Notes under the pieces: generated by a model
What the model was told of the DNA's origin: nothing
Database searches by the model: none
What the model saw: the letters and a program-made list of their open reading frames with translations, nothing else
In this document: positions 26,156 to 33,503 of the stretch, piece after piece
Layout: the number at the start of each line of letters is the position of its first letter
How positions within the stretch are numbered: the stretch's first letter is position 1
Assembly: GCA_913053235.1 (NCBI GenBank)
Contig: CAJXFT010000015.1
Coordinates: forward strand, 1-33,503
DNA: 33,503 nt
Direction of reading: 5' to 3'
Origin: an uncultured Alphaproteobacteria bacterium
GTDB lineage: Bacteria > Pseudomonadota > Alphaproteobacteria > UBA828
Made by a program: the position numbers and the translations under genes

Positions 26156-27562
26156 TTAGATGTGGAGCACGCGGTCATAGGCGTCAAGGATCGATTCATG
26201 CATCATTTCCGACAATGTCGGATGCGGGAAGATGGTTTGCATCAATTCCGCCTCGGTGCATTCCATTGTCTTCGCAATTGTATAACCTTGAATTAACTCG
26301 GTGACTTCGGCGCCGATCATGTGGGCGCCGAGCAATTCGCCGGTTTTGGCGTCGAAAACGGTCTTTATCAGGCCCTCCGGCTCGCCGAGCGCGATGGCTT
26401 TGCCGTTGCCCATGAAGGGAAAACGCCCGACGCGGACCTGATGGCCCTTTTCCAGCGCCGCCGCCTCGCTGAGACCGACTGAGGCGATCTGCGGGCGGCA
26501 ATAGGTGCAGCCCGGAACATTGCCGGTATCGAGCGCATGCACACCCTCGACGCCGGCGATTTTCTCGACGCACAGCACGCCCTCATGCATCGCCTTATGG
26601 GCCAGCCAGGGCGGCCCGGTGACGTCGCCGATGGCGTAGATGCCGGGCGCGTCGGTCTCCATCCATGGTCCGGTTTTGATGTGGCCGCGATCGACCACGA
26701 CAGCGCTCTCCTCGAGGCCGATATTTTCGACATTGCCGGTGATGCCGACGGCGAGGATGGCGCGGTCGAAGTCGCGCTGCTCGGTCTTGCCGTCGGCCGT
26801 TTGAATGGCGGCGCTGATCGCGTTCTTGCCTTTTTTCTTGAGCGACTGCACGGTCGCGCCGGTGAAAATCTCCATGTCCTGCTTTTTGAACTGCTTCTCG
26901 GCGAGGGCGGAGATTTCCTCATCCTCGACCGGAAGAACGCGCGGCAATAGTTCCACCACCGTGACCTGGGCGCCCATATCCGAATAAAAGCTGGCGAATT
27001 CCATGCCGATGGCGCCCGAGCCGACGACGAGAAGGCTCTTCGGCATCGCCTTTGGCACCATCGCTTCCTTGTAGGTCCAGACCAATTCGCCGTCGGCCTC
27101 GAGGCCGGGCAACTCGCGCGCCCGCGCGCCGGTGGCGACGATGATATGCTTGGCCTTGAGCGCGGCGATTTCCTTGCCGTCCTTGGTGACCGCCAGTTTG
27201 CCGCCGCCGACGAGCCGGCCCTCGCCGTCGATGACGGTGACCTTGTGCTTCTTGAGCAGAAATCCGACGCCCTTGGAAAGCTTGCCGGAGACCTGGCGCG
27301 AGCGCTTGACGATCTTGGCGAGGTCGAACTTCACCTCGCCGCAGGACAGGCCGAACTCGTCGAGGCGATCCAACATGTGGCGGATTTCGGAAGTGCGCAG
27401 CAGCGCCTTGGTCGGAATGCAGCCCCAGTTGAGACAGATCCCGCCCAAATGTTCGCGCTCCACGACCGCCGTCTTGAGGCCCAGTTGGGAAGCCCGGATG
27501 GCGGCGACATAGCCGCCCGGCCCGCCGCCCAGAATGACAACGTCGAACGATTTCTCAGCCAT
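26156..27562 (-). CDS. lpd: Dihydrolipoyl dehydrogenase (E3)
   Basis: This flavoprotein reoxidises dihydrolipoyl groups on E2 and reduces NAD+. The FAD motif VVILGGGPGGYVAA is at the N-terminus and the redox-active disulfide is Cys43/Cys48 (GGICLNWGCIPTKALL). A second Rossmann motif binds NAD (LLVVGSGAIGMEFA), and the C-terminal interface holds the catalytic His in FPHPTLSEMMHES. The start is the ATG at 27560-27562 with a near-perfect GGAGGA site; the 45-residue track extension is Arg-rich non-family sequence. At 468 residues the length is standard. It sits 29 bases after aceF and serves pyruvate dehydrogenase, and may be shared with other 2-oxoacid complexes. Confidence 0.97.
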   Translation of the reverse strand: MAEKSFDVVILGGGPGGYVAAIRASQLGLKTAVVEREHLGGICLNWGCIPTKALLRTSEIRHMLDRLDEFGLSCGEVKFDLAKIVKRSRQVSGKLSKGVGFLLKKHKVTVIDGEGRLVGGGKLAVTKDGKEIAALKAKHIIVATGARARELPGLEADGELVWTYKEAMVPKAMPKSLLVVGSGAIGMEFASFYSDMGAQVTVVELLPRVLPVEDEEISALAEKQFKKQDMEIFTGATVQSLKKKGKNAISAAIQTADGKTEQRDFDRAILAVGITGNVENIGLEESAVVVDRGHIKTGPWMETDAPGIYAIGDVTGPPWLAHKAMHEGVLCVEKIAGVEGVHALDTGNVPGCTYCRPQIASVGLSEAAALEKGHQVRVGRFPFMGNGKAIALGEPEGLIKTVFDAKTGELLGAHMIGAEVTELIQGYTIAKTMECTEAELMQTIFPHPTLSEMMHESILDAYDRVLHI

Positions 27563-27591
27563 GATTTCCTCCGCGGCGCGATCAGCGAGAT

Positions 27592-28896
27592 TTAAAGCAG
27601 CATGGTAAGCGGGTCCTCGATGAAGCCCTTGAAGGCGGCGAGGAATTTCGCCCCGGCGGCGCCGTCGACGACGCGGTGATCGACCGAAAGGGTGCACGAC
27701 ATGACGGTGGCGACGGCGAGCGCGCCGTCTTTCACCACCGGCCGCTGGGCGCCGGCGCCGACGGCGAGGATCATCGATTGCGGCGGATTGATGATCGCCG
27801 CGAATTCCTTGATGCCGAACATGCCGAGATTGGAAATGGTGAAGCTGCCGCCTTGATATTCCTCCGGCGCCAGGCCCATCGGTTTGGCGCGGGCGCGCCT
27901 CGCAAGCTCCTTCATTTCGTCCGACAAGGTGCTTAGCCCCTTGTGATCGGCATTGCGCAGGATCGGCGTCACCAAACCGTCATCGATGGCGACGGCGACC
28001 GAGATATCGACGCCGGAATATTGCCGCAACACGCCATCGATCCACGACGCGTTGCACTCCGGCGCCCGGCGCAAGGCGAGCGCCGAGGCGCGCACGACGA
28101 AATCATTGACCGAGAGCTTGTAGGCGTCGGAACGGCCGTTCAAGTCCTTGCGCAGCTTGAGCAATTCATCGATCTCGCAATCGATGGTCAGATAGAAATG
28201 CGGCACCGTCTGCTTCGCTTCCTGCAGGCGCTGGGCGATGATCTTGCGCATCTTGCTGGTCGGAAGGTCCTCATACGGCCCGACGGCCGCTATTGGTGCC
28301 GGCGCCGGTGCGGGCGCAGCCGGTGCGGCCGCGGTGGCGGCCGGCGCGCCGCCGGCAAGGGCCGCCTCGATATCGGCTTTGACGATCCGCCCCTTAGGCC
28401 CCGAGCCCGAAATCGCCGCCAGATCGAGACCGGATTGCTTGGCCATGCGGCGCGCCAACGGACTGGCGAAAACCCGCCCGCCGGACGGCGCCGCCGGCGC
28501 CGCGGGCACGGGGGCTGGAGTTGGAGCCGCTGGCGCCGGGGCTGCCGGAGCTGGCGCCGGCGCGGCGGTCTCGGCCGGCGCCGCCGGCTCGCCTTCCTGA
28601 GGCACTGCTTCAACCACCGGAATTTCCCAGCCGTCCAACGCCGTGGCATCCTCGCCACCTTCCAGGATGACACCGATGACCGCATTGACCGGTACGTTTT
28701 CGGTTCCGTCCGGCGTCACGATCCTGCCCAGCACACCGTCATCGACGGACTCGATTTCCATCGTCGCCTTGTCGGTTTCGATCTCGCACAGGAGGTCGCC
28801 GGCGGCAATCGCGTCGCCCTCCTTCTTCATCCAGCTGACGATGTTGCCATCGGTCATGGTGGGTGACAGCGCCGGCATGAGCACGTTTATCGGCAT
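27592..28896 (-). CDS. pdhC: Pyruvate dehydrogenase E2, dihydrolipoyl acetyltransferase
   Basis: This is the core of the pyruvate dehydrogenase complex that transfers acetyl to CoA. Domain order: one lipoyl domain (MPINVLMPALSPTMTDGN, lipoyl Lys43 in IETDKATMEIES), a long Ala/Pro linker, a peripheral-subunit-binding domain (ASPLARRMAKQSGLDLAAISGSGPKGRIVKADIE), a second Ala/Pro linker, and the acetyltransferase domain ending with HRVVDG (LSVDHRVVDGAAGA). At 434 residues it is a single-lipoyl form. The ATG at 28894-28896 has GGAGA upstream; the track start adds 59 Arg/Cys-rich residues that overlap pdhB and are not real. lpd follows; the order pdhA-pdhB-pdhC-lpd is intact. The gene is also called aceF. 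Confidence 0.97.
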   Translation of the reverse strand: MPINVLMPALSPTMTDGNIVSWMKKEGDAIAAGDLLCEIETDKATMEIESVDDGVLGRIVTPDGTENVPVNAVIGVILEGGEDATALDGWEIPVVEAVPQEGEPAAPAETAAPAPAPAAPAPAAPTPAPVPAAPAAPSGGRVFASPLARRMAKQSGLDLAAISGSGPKGRIVKADIEAALAGGAPAATAAAPAAPAPAPAPIAAVGPYEDLPTSKMRKIIAQRLQEAKQTVPHFYLTIDCEIDELLKLRKDLNGRSDAYKLSVNDFVVRASALALRRAPECNASWIDGVLRQYSGVDISVAVAIDDGLVTPILRNADHKGLSTLSDEMKELARRARAKPMGLAPEEYQGGSFTISNLGMFGIKEFAAIINPPQSMILAVGAGAQRPVVKDGALAVATVMSCTLSVDHRVVDGAAGAKFLAAFKGFIEDPLTMLL

Positions 28897-28945
28897 ATGG
28901 CGGGTCTCCTTGGCGTTTCTTTCGACGCCCGAGGGGGCGGGTTGA

Positions 28946-29929
28946 TCAATCCGAGCGGCAAAGCGTTCTCGCTGCCTCGGCAATTTCGTCCGCCTGCGGC
29001 AGGGCCTGGGATTCCAAATTGGCGGCGTAGGGCATCGGCACGTCGGCGCCGCTGACGCGCAGCACCGGCGCATCGAGATGATCGAAGGCGCGTTGCATGA
29101 TCATGGCCGAGATTTCGGCGCCGACGCCGGCCGTCGGCCAGCCCTCCTCCACCGTGATCAGGCGGTTGGTCTTTTCGACGGAGGCGATGATGCTGTCTTG
29201 GTCGAGCGGGCGAATGCTGCGCAGGTCGATGACTTCGGCGTCGATACCTTCGCCGGCCAGCGTTTCCGCCGCCGCCAACGCCTTCCCCACCATGATGGAA
29301 AATGTGACGATGGTCACATCGCCGCCGGAGCGCGCCACGCTGGCGCTGCCGATCGGAACGGTATGATCCGCGCCCTCCGGAATCTCGAAACTTTGGCCGT
29401 ACAATAATTCGTTCTCCAGGAATATGACCGGGTTGGGGTCGCGGATGGCCGATTTCAACAGGCCCTTGGCATCGCCGGCCGAGAACGGTGCGACGACCTT
29501 CAATCCGGGCACATGCGCATACCAGGCAGCATAGCATTGCGAATGCTGTGCCGCGACGCGCGAGGCGGCGCCGTTGGGGCCGCGAAAAACGATCGGCACA
29601 TTGATCAATCCGCCCGACATGTAGTTCGTCTTGGCCGCCGAATTGATGATGTGATCGATCGCCTGCATGGCGAAATTGAAGGTCATGAATTCGACAATCG
29701 GCTTCAGGCCGGCCATCGCCGCGCCGACCCCGATGCCGGCAAACCCGGCCTCGGTGATCGGCGTGTCGATCACGCGGCGCGCCCCGAATTCCTCCAGCAG
29801 ACCCTGGCTTACCTTGTAGGCACCCTGATATTCGGCGACTTCCTCGCCGATCAGGAAGACATCGTCATCGGCGCGCATTTCCTCCGCCATGGCATCCCTG
29901 AGCGCCTCGCGGACCGTCAATTCAACCAT
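28946..29929 (-). CDS. pdhB: Pyruvate dehydrogenase E1 beta subunit
   Basis: This is the beta half of the thiamine-diphosphate-dependent E1 that decarboxylates pyruvate. It begins [30 protein letters not shown], includes [34 protein letters not shown] and QHSQ, and ends with the transketolase C-domain ([16 protein letters not shown]). It lacks the extra N-terminal lipoyl domain found in PdhB of many alphaproteobacteria (for example Sinorhizobium), so the lipoyl load rests on E2 alone. Length 327. It starts 15 bases after the pdhA stop. Confidence 0.97.
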   Translation of the reverse strand: MVELTVREALRDAMAEEMRADDDVFLIGEEVAEYQGAYKVSQGLLEEFGARRVIDTPITEAGFAGIGVGAAMAGLKPIVEFMTFNFAMQAIDHIINSAAKTNYMSGGLINVPIVFRGPNGAASRVAAQHSQCYAAWYAHVPGLKVVAPFSAGDAKGLLKSAIRDPNPVIFLENELLYGQSFEIPEGADHTVPIGSASVARSGGDVTIVTFSIMVGKALAAAETLAGEGIDAEVIDLRSIRPLDQDSIIASVEKTNRLITVEEGWPTAGVGAEISAMIMQRAFDHLDAPVLRVSGADVPMPYAANLESQALPQADEIAEAARTLCRSD

Positions 29930-29944
29930 ATTCCCGCACCCTGC

Positions 29945-30976
29945 TCAGGCCGTCACGAGGATATCTGTGTGCATCTCGGCGCTGTCCGGCTCGAGACTGT
30001 TCTGGGCATACTCGGCGGCGTCGTTGATCTCGGCTTTGACCTCGCGGTCGACATCCTTGAGCGCATCGTCATCGGCATGGCCCGCGGCGACCAGCATCCG
30101 GCGTACATTCTCGATCGGGTCGCGCTCCTGGCGCATTTTGGAGACTTCTTCTCGGCTGCGGTATTTGGCCGGATCCGACATCGAATGGCCGCGGTAGCGA
30201 TAGGTCATCATTTCCAACAATGCCGGGCCATCGCCGGTGCGGCACATCGCCACCGCATCTTTGGCCGCCGCATGGACCGCCAGCACATCCATGCCGTCGG
30301 CCTGATTGCCCGGAATGCCGAAGGCCTCGCCGCGCTGACATAATTCCTGCACCGCCGTCGAGCGGGCAACCGAGGTGCCCATCGCATATTGATTGTTTTC
30401 GATGACGAAAATGACCGGCAGTTTCCACAGCGCCGCCATGTTGAAGGCTTCGAACACCTGCCCCTGATTGGCGGCGCCGTCGCCGAAATAGGTCACCGAC
30501 ACACGGTCGTTGCCGCGATATTTATGGGCGAAGCCGAGGCCGGCGCCGAGCGGCGCCTGGGCGCCAACGATACCGTGGCCGCCATAAAACCCGCCTTCGG
30601 GGGTGAACATATGCATCGAGCCGCCCTTACCCTTGGAGACCCCGCCGGCGCGCCCCGAAAGCTCCGCCATGACGGCTTTGGCATCGACGCCGGCAGCCAA
30701 CATATGGGCGTGGCAGCGGTAACTGGTAATCACCGTGTCGCCCGGCTCCAGGGCATGTTGAATGCCGGTGACCACCGCTTCCTGGCCGATATAAAGGTGA
30801 CAGAAGCCGCCGATCAGGCCCATGCCGTACATCTGGCCGGCCTTTTCCTCGAAGCGTCGGATGGTCAGCATTTCACGGTAATAGGTCTCGAGGCTGGCGC
30901 GCGAGGCGGATTGTTTGGCGCCGCTCTGTTTGCCCGATTTCGCGCTCTTTGGCTTCTTTTTCTTGGCGCCGGCCAT
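29945..30976 (-). CDS. pdhA: Pyruvate dehydrogenase E1 alpha subunit
   Basis: This is the alpha half of E1, which binds thiamine diphosphate. The cofactor motif GDG (165-167) to NN (194-195) is intact: VTYFGDGAANQGQVFE and FVIENNQYAMGT. The phosphorylation-loop region (YRYRGHSMSDPAKYRSREEV) is conserved. The N-terminal 25 residues are Lys/Ser/Ala-rich and probably disordered. Length 343 is typical. The gene heads the PDH run; upstream lie a candidate promoter and a 20-bp interrupted palindrome. ftsB is the next gene upstream on the same strand, as in many alphaproteobacteria. Confidence 0.97.
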   Translation of the reverse strand: MAGAKKKKPKSAKSGKQSGAKQSASRASLETYYREMLTIRRFEEKAGQMYGMGLIGGFCHLYIGQEAVVTGIQHALEPGDTVITSYRCHAHMLAAGVDAKAVMAELSGRAGGVSKGKGGSMHMFTPEGGFYGGHGIVGAQAPLGAGLGFAHKYRGNDRVSVTYFGDGAANQGQVFEAFNMAALWKLPVIFVIENNQYAMGTSVARSTAVQELCQRGEAFGIPGNQADGMDVLAVHAAAKDAVAMCRTGDGPALLEMMTYRYRGHSMSDPAKYRSREEVSKMRQERDPIENVRRMLVAAGHADDDALKDVDREVKAEINDAAEYAQNSLEPDSAEMHTDILVTA

Positions 30977-31031
30977 GGCTTCTCCCGCGTGGCTGTCCGC
31001 TCACATTCTCGGCAACTCTGTTTCGGCGAGC

Positions 31032-31060
31032 AGGCTACCTTTCGCATGTCCCACTGGCAA
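31032..31060 (-). promoter_or_regulatory. Candidate pdhA promoter
   Basis: On the minus strand TTGCCA (31055-31060) and TAGCCT (31032-31037) are 17 bases apart, placing a start about 50 bases upstream of the pdhA ATG. The -35 matches consensus at five of six positions, the -10 at only three, so an activator may be needed. A perfect 7-bp inverted repeat lies just upstream of it. Confidence 0.4.
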
Positions 31061-31076
31061 GAGCCGAGCGCCGCAT

Positions 31077-31096
31077 TTACTTGCCAAGACAAGTAA
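31077..31096. promoter_or_regulatory. 20-bp interrupted palindrome upstream of pdhA
   Basis: TTACTTG-N6-CAAGTAA is a perfect 7-bp inverted repeat in the 130-base space between ftsB and pdhA. It lies 17-36 bases upstream of the candidate -35 box. The AT-rich arms stand out in a GC-rich region and look like a dimeric regulator's operator. A short terminator for ftsB is possible but there is no T-run. Confidence 0.5.
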
Positions 31097-31106
31097 TGGA
31101 AATCGG

Positions 31107-31439
31107 CTATTGCCAGCCGGCGGACGGCGTTTCCATGAGAATGATCTCGTTCGGCTTGACCAGATTGAGAACCGCGCGCACGCGCTCATCCAAGAGGTCG
31201 AGGTCGAGGCTTTCCGGGCGCAACATGGCGACGCGGTGGGCCAGCGCGTCGCGCTGTTGGCGCTCGGCGGCCAAATTGCGTTCGGCTGCCGCGACCTCCT
31301 GGCCGCGTTGCATCCAGGCGAGCAGGCCGCGATCTCCCTGGACGCCGTAATAGCCGAGATAGACCAGGGCCAACGAGCCGAGCAGCGGCGCGATGAGGTA
31401 ACGCGCACGTTTGCGAATCTCGCGAATCACATGCTGCAT
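31107..31439 (-). CDS. ftsB: Septum formation initiator, FtsB/DivIC family
   Basis: This is a small bitopic division protein that acts with FtsL and FtsQ to switch on septal wall synthesis. A short basic cytoplasmic N-terminus (VIREIRKRARYL) is followed by one membrane helix near 14-32 (LIAPLLGSLALVYLGYYGV) and a periplasmic coiled coil near 45-75 (RGQEVAAAERNLAAERQQRDALAHRV). The family end with LDERVRAVLNLVKPNEIIL follows. Its 110 residues are typical. It lies just upstream of pdhA, its usual alphaproteobacterial partner, but the gene upstream of it here is a hydantoinase-like fusion rather than eno. Confidence 0.9.
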   Translation of the reverse strand: MQHVIREIRKRARYLIAPLLGSLALVYLGYYGVQGDRGLLAWMQRGQEVAAAERNLAAERQQRDALAHRVAMLRPESLDLDLLDERVRAVLNLVKPNEIILMETPSAGWQ

Positions 31440-31471
31440 GCGTCTAGCGAATCACAGGCGGTTGAAATCTG

Positions 31472-33503
31472 TCAATAGGAAGCCGCTTGGCGGCCATAGG
31501 ATGGCAGGCCGTCGGCGGAGATAAAACCATCGTCGAGATCCTCTTTCACGGCCGCCTCGGCGCGCTCGTCCGGCGCGCCGTAGCCGCCGCCGCCCGGCGA
31601 AAGAATAAGAATCCGGTCGCCGCGCTTGAGCCTGATATTGACGAATTTGGATGGGCTGACGGTGCCGAACAGCTCCACAACGGTGCGGTATTCCTGCTCG
31701 CCGTCGCGGCGCACGAATATTCCGCCGGGCACCCCGGCGGCGGCGCCGAACAAGCCCCAGGGTCCATCCTTCATGCGGTCAAAAAGGGCGCTCACCGTGA
31801 CTTCGTCGCATGCCACCTCAAATACCCGGCGAATGCCGAGGCCGCCTCGCCATGTTCCCGCCCCGCCCGAATCGGAGCGCAGTCGATATTCGAGGGTGCG
31901 CAGCGGAAAGCGGCTCTCGAACACCTCGATCGGTGTCGCCCGGATGGTGCTGGCATGGGCCGGGCATTGCGCGCTGTTGCCGTCCATCGAACGCCGCCCG
32001 CCCCAGCCGCCGCCATCGAGCTGATAGTGGGTATAGAATTCGCCGCTATCCGGATGCACGCCGCCGAGCAACAGATTGCAGGCCGAGCCGCCTTCCGCGG
32101 CGCCGACATGTTCGGGAATCGCCTGGGCGAGCGCCCCTTGAACGGCGCTGATGACGCGCGGCTGACCCTCGGTATTGCCGGCCACGCTCGGCGCCGGATA
32201 TACCGGATTGACCACCGTTCCGGGCGGCGCGACAACCTTGATCGGGCGAAAGCAGCCTGAGTTGAGCGGCACGTCGCGGGCGTTGATGCTCTGCAGGACG
32301 GCGGTGCATCCGGCGGCGGAGGTGGCGACGTAAGTGACGTTGATCGGGCCCAGCGCCTGGGCGTCGGACTCGGACAGGTCGATGACGATTTCATCATCCA
32401 GAATCTCGACCTTCGAACGAATGACGTAGGGCGCGGCGACGACGCCGTCATCCTCGAAAAAATCCTCGAAGCGGTAGGTGCCGTTGGGCAATTTCCTGAT
32501 TTCGCCGCGCGTCCATTGTTCGGCATGCTTGATCAACGCATCGCCGATGCGCCCGAACGCCGCGACGCCAAGCCGCTCGACCAAAGCCTGCAGCCGGCGC
32601 TCGGCCGTCGTCAGCGAGCCCATGATGGCGTGAAAATCGCCCCATGTCGTATTCGGCGTGCGGTGATTGGCCATGACGATGCGCCACACATCTTTGACAT
32701 ATTCGCCCTCGGCCATGAGCTTGACCGGCGGCAGGCGCAGACCCTCCTGAAACACTTCGGTCGCGGTGGTGGCGAAAGAGCCCGGCGCCATGCCGCCGAT
32801 TTCCGCGACATGGGCGATGTTGGCGGCGAAGCCGATCAATTCGCTGCTGAGGAAAACCGGCTTCATCAGCAGATGCTCCGGCATGTGGCACTGGCCGCGG
32901 TAAGGATCGTTGTGGATGATCACGTCGCCGGGCAGGAAATTCTCGAGACCAAGCTCGTCGACGCAATGCGGCACGGTGTGCAGACCGGCGCAGATGATCG
33001 CCGGGTTCATCTCGGCCTGGCCGACGAGGCGGCGGTCCTTGTCGAAAATCATGCAGGAGAAGTCGCGCGATTCGCTGAAAATCGGCGAATAGGCGGTGCG
33101 CACCATGGTGCTCGCCATTTCGTCGCAGATGTTCCTGAGCGCGTTGTTGACGATGGTCAGCGTCACCGGGTCGCGCTCCGGCGCGGCGGAAACGCCGAGC
33201 GTATCGGCGGCGCCGCGCACATTCATCAGCAGGCTGCCGTCGGGCTGAATTTCGACGCTGTCGCCGGGATGCACCAGGGTCGTCGAATCCATCTCCTCGA
33301 TCACCGCCGGCCCGTCGATGCGGGTGCCCGCGTTGAGCCCCGGGCGGCGGTAAATCGCCGTCTCGACGAAGCCGTCGCCGGAAAAATATACCCGGCGCGC
33401 GCCGTGCCGCCCGCCATCGCCGCCGGCCGGCGCCGAAAACGACGCCTCGGCGGCTTCCTCGCCGAGCGCGATGATGCGCAGTTCGGTGATTTCGACCACC
33501 TTG
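31472..33503 (-). CDS. Fused HyuA-HyuB hydantoinase/5-oxoprolinase-like protein, N-terminal part outside window
   Basis: The frame is open to the right edge (codon before the track GTG is Lys), so the N-terminus is missing. The first ~95 visible residues resemble the end of a HyuA subunit (RRVYFSGDGFVETAIYRR, GPAVIEEMDSTTLVHPGD). From about residue 110 the HyuB subunit begins (DPVTLTIVNNALRNICDEM) and runs through DFSCMIFD, NDPYRGQCHMPEHLLM, VAGNTEGQPRV, YQLDGGGWGGR and LSPGGGGYGAP. This single-chain layout is that of 5-oxoprolinase (about 1,250 residues), but bacterial fusions may also be ATP-dependent N-methylhydantoinases or caprolactamases; substrate cannot be read from this part. The HyuA ATPase half would lie to the right. 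Confidence 0.9.
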   Translation of the reverse strand, partial: KVVEITELRIIALGEEAAEASFSAPAGGDGGRHGARRVYFSGDGFVETAIYRRPGLNAGTRIDGPAVIEEMDSTTLVHPGDSVEIQPDGSLLMNVRGAADTLGVSAAPERDPVTLTIVNNALRNICDEMASTMVRTAYSPIFSESRDFSCMIFDKDRRLVGQAEMNPAIICAGLHTVPHCVDELGLENFLPGDVIIHNDPYRGQCHMPEHLLMKPVFLSSELIGFAANIAHVAEIGGMAPGSFATTATEVFQEGLRLPPVKLMAEGEYVKDVWRIVMANHRTPNTTWGDFHAIMGSLTTAERRLQALVERLGVAAFGRIGDALIKHAEQWTRGEIRKLPNGTYRFEDFFEDDGVVAAPYVIRSKVEILDDEIVIDLSESDAQALGPINVTYVATSAAGCTAVLQSINARDVPLNSGCFRPIKVVAPPGTVVNPVYPAPSVAGNTEGQPRVISAVQGALAQAIPEHVGAAEGGSACNLLLGGVHPDSGEFYTHYQLDGGGWGGRRSMDGNSAQCPAHASTIRATPIEVFESRFPLRTLEYRLRSDSGGAGTWRGGLGIRRVFEVACDEVTVSALFDRMKDGPWGLFGAAAGVPGGIFVRRDGEQEYRTVVELFGTVSPSKFVNIRLKRGDRILILSPGGGGYGAPDERAEAAVKEDLDDGFISADGLPSYGRQAASY

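Noticed and set aside
27563-27697. Arg-rich N-terminal extension of Lpd as a targeting or lipoyl segment
   Set aside because: It overlaps the 3' end of pdhC, lacks family likeness, and the ATG at 27562 has a near-perfect ribosome-binding site.
27943-28866. 307-residue plus-strand ORF opposite pdhC
   Set aside because: Arg/Gly-rich mirror of the Ala/Pro linkers of E2.

Overview
The window is a GC-rich stretch of core chromosome from an alphaproteobacterium, most likely close to the Rhodospirillales. This rests on gene content and order: a fused ispDF, dusB(nifR3)-ntrB-ntrC joined to ntrY-ntrX and trkA, hfq next to hflX, a pdhA-pdhB-aceF-lpd-lipA-ratA run with ftsB upstream, a zinc-less HolB, and a CIRCE-controlled groESL. 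I see no rRNA, tRNA, insertion sequence, phage gene, integron or CRISPR array. No gene-free stretch exceeds 300 bases.

Layout, left to right. (1) Plus strand, 1-8061: the end of rlpA (signal peptide cut by the window edge), a dacA-type D-Ala-D-Ala carboxypeptidase, tmk, holB, metG, tatD, a PhnP-like metallo-hydrolase and, after an AT-rich spacer, mazG. (2) Minus strand, 8103-10360: groESL with a full control set: TTGACA/TATATA promoter, CIRCE operator over the predicted start, and an intrinsic terminator facing mazG. (3) Minus strand, 10400-12200: hfq then hflX, with a 12-bp hairpin in front of hfq. (4) Minus strand, 12268-21901: dusB-ntrB-ntrC-ntrY-ntrX-trkA-dat. All junctions are overlaps or short gaps, so this looks like one long transcript carrying both nitrogen two-component systems. 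(5) A small cupin gene on the minus strand, then plus-strand ispDF-pgpA-pncC(cinA), with overlapping ends. (6) Minus strand, 24717-31439: ftsB, then pdhA-pdhB-aceF-lpd-lipA-ratA. This makes pyruvate dehydrogenase, its shared E3 and the synthase for its lipoyl cofactor. (7) Minus strand, 31472 to the right edge: a partial fused HyuA-HyuB (5-oxoprolinase / N-methylhydantoinase type) protein.

The genes are nearly all recognisable housekeeping or nitrogen-control functions, and I do not see an undescribed system. The points most worth a second look are the GroEL with a four-fold GGGMPGM tail and an unusual equatorial segment, the HflX frame that extends well past any ATG/GTG/TTG, the hairpin in the hfq leader, the 20-bp palindrome upstream of pdhA, and a weak NtrC-like dyad upstream of dusB-ntrBC. 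Several track ORFs start too early (groES, hfq, ntrX, pncC, ratA, lpd, aceF); corrected starts are given in the entries.
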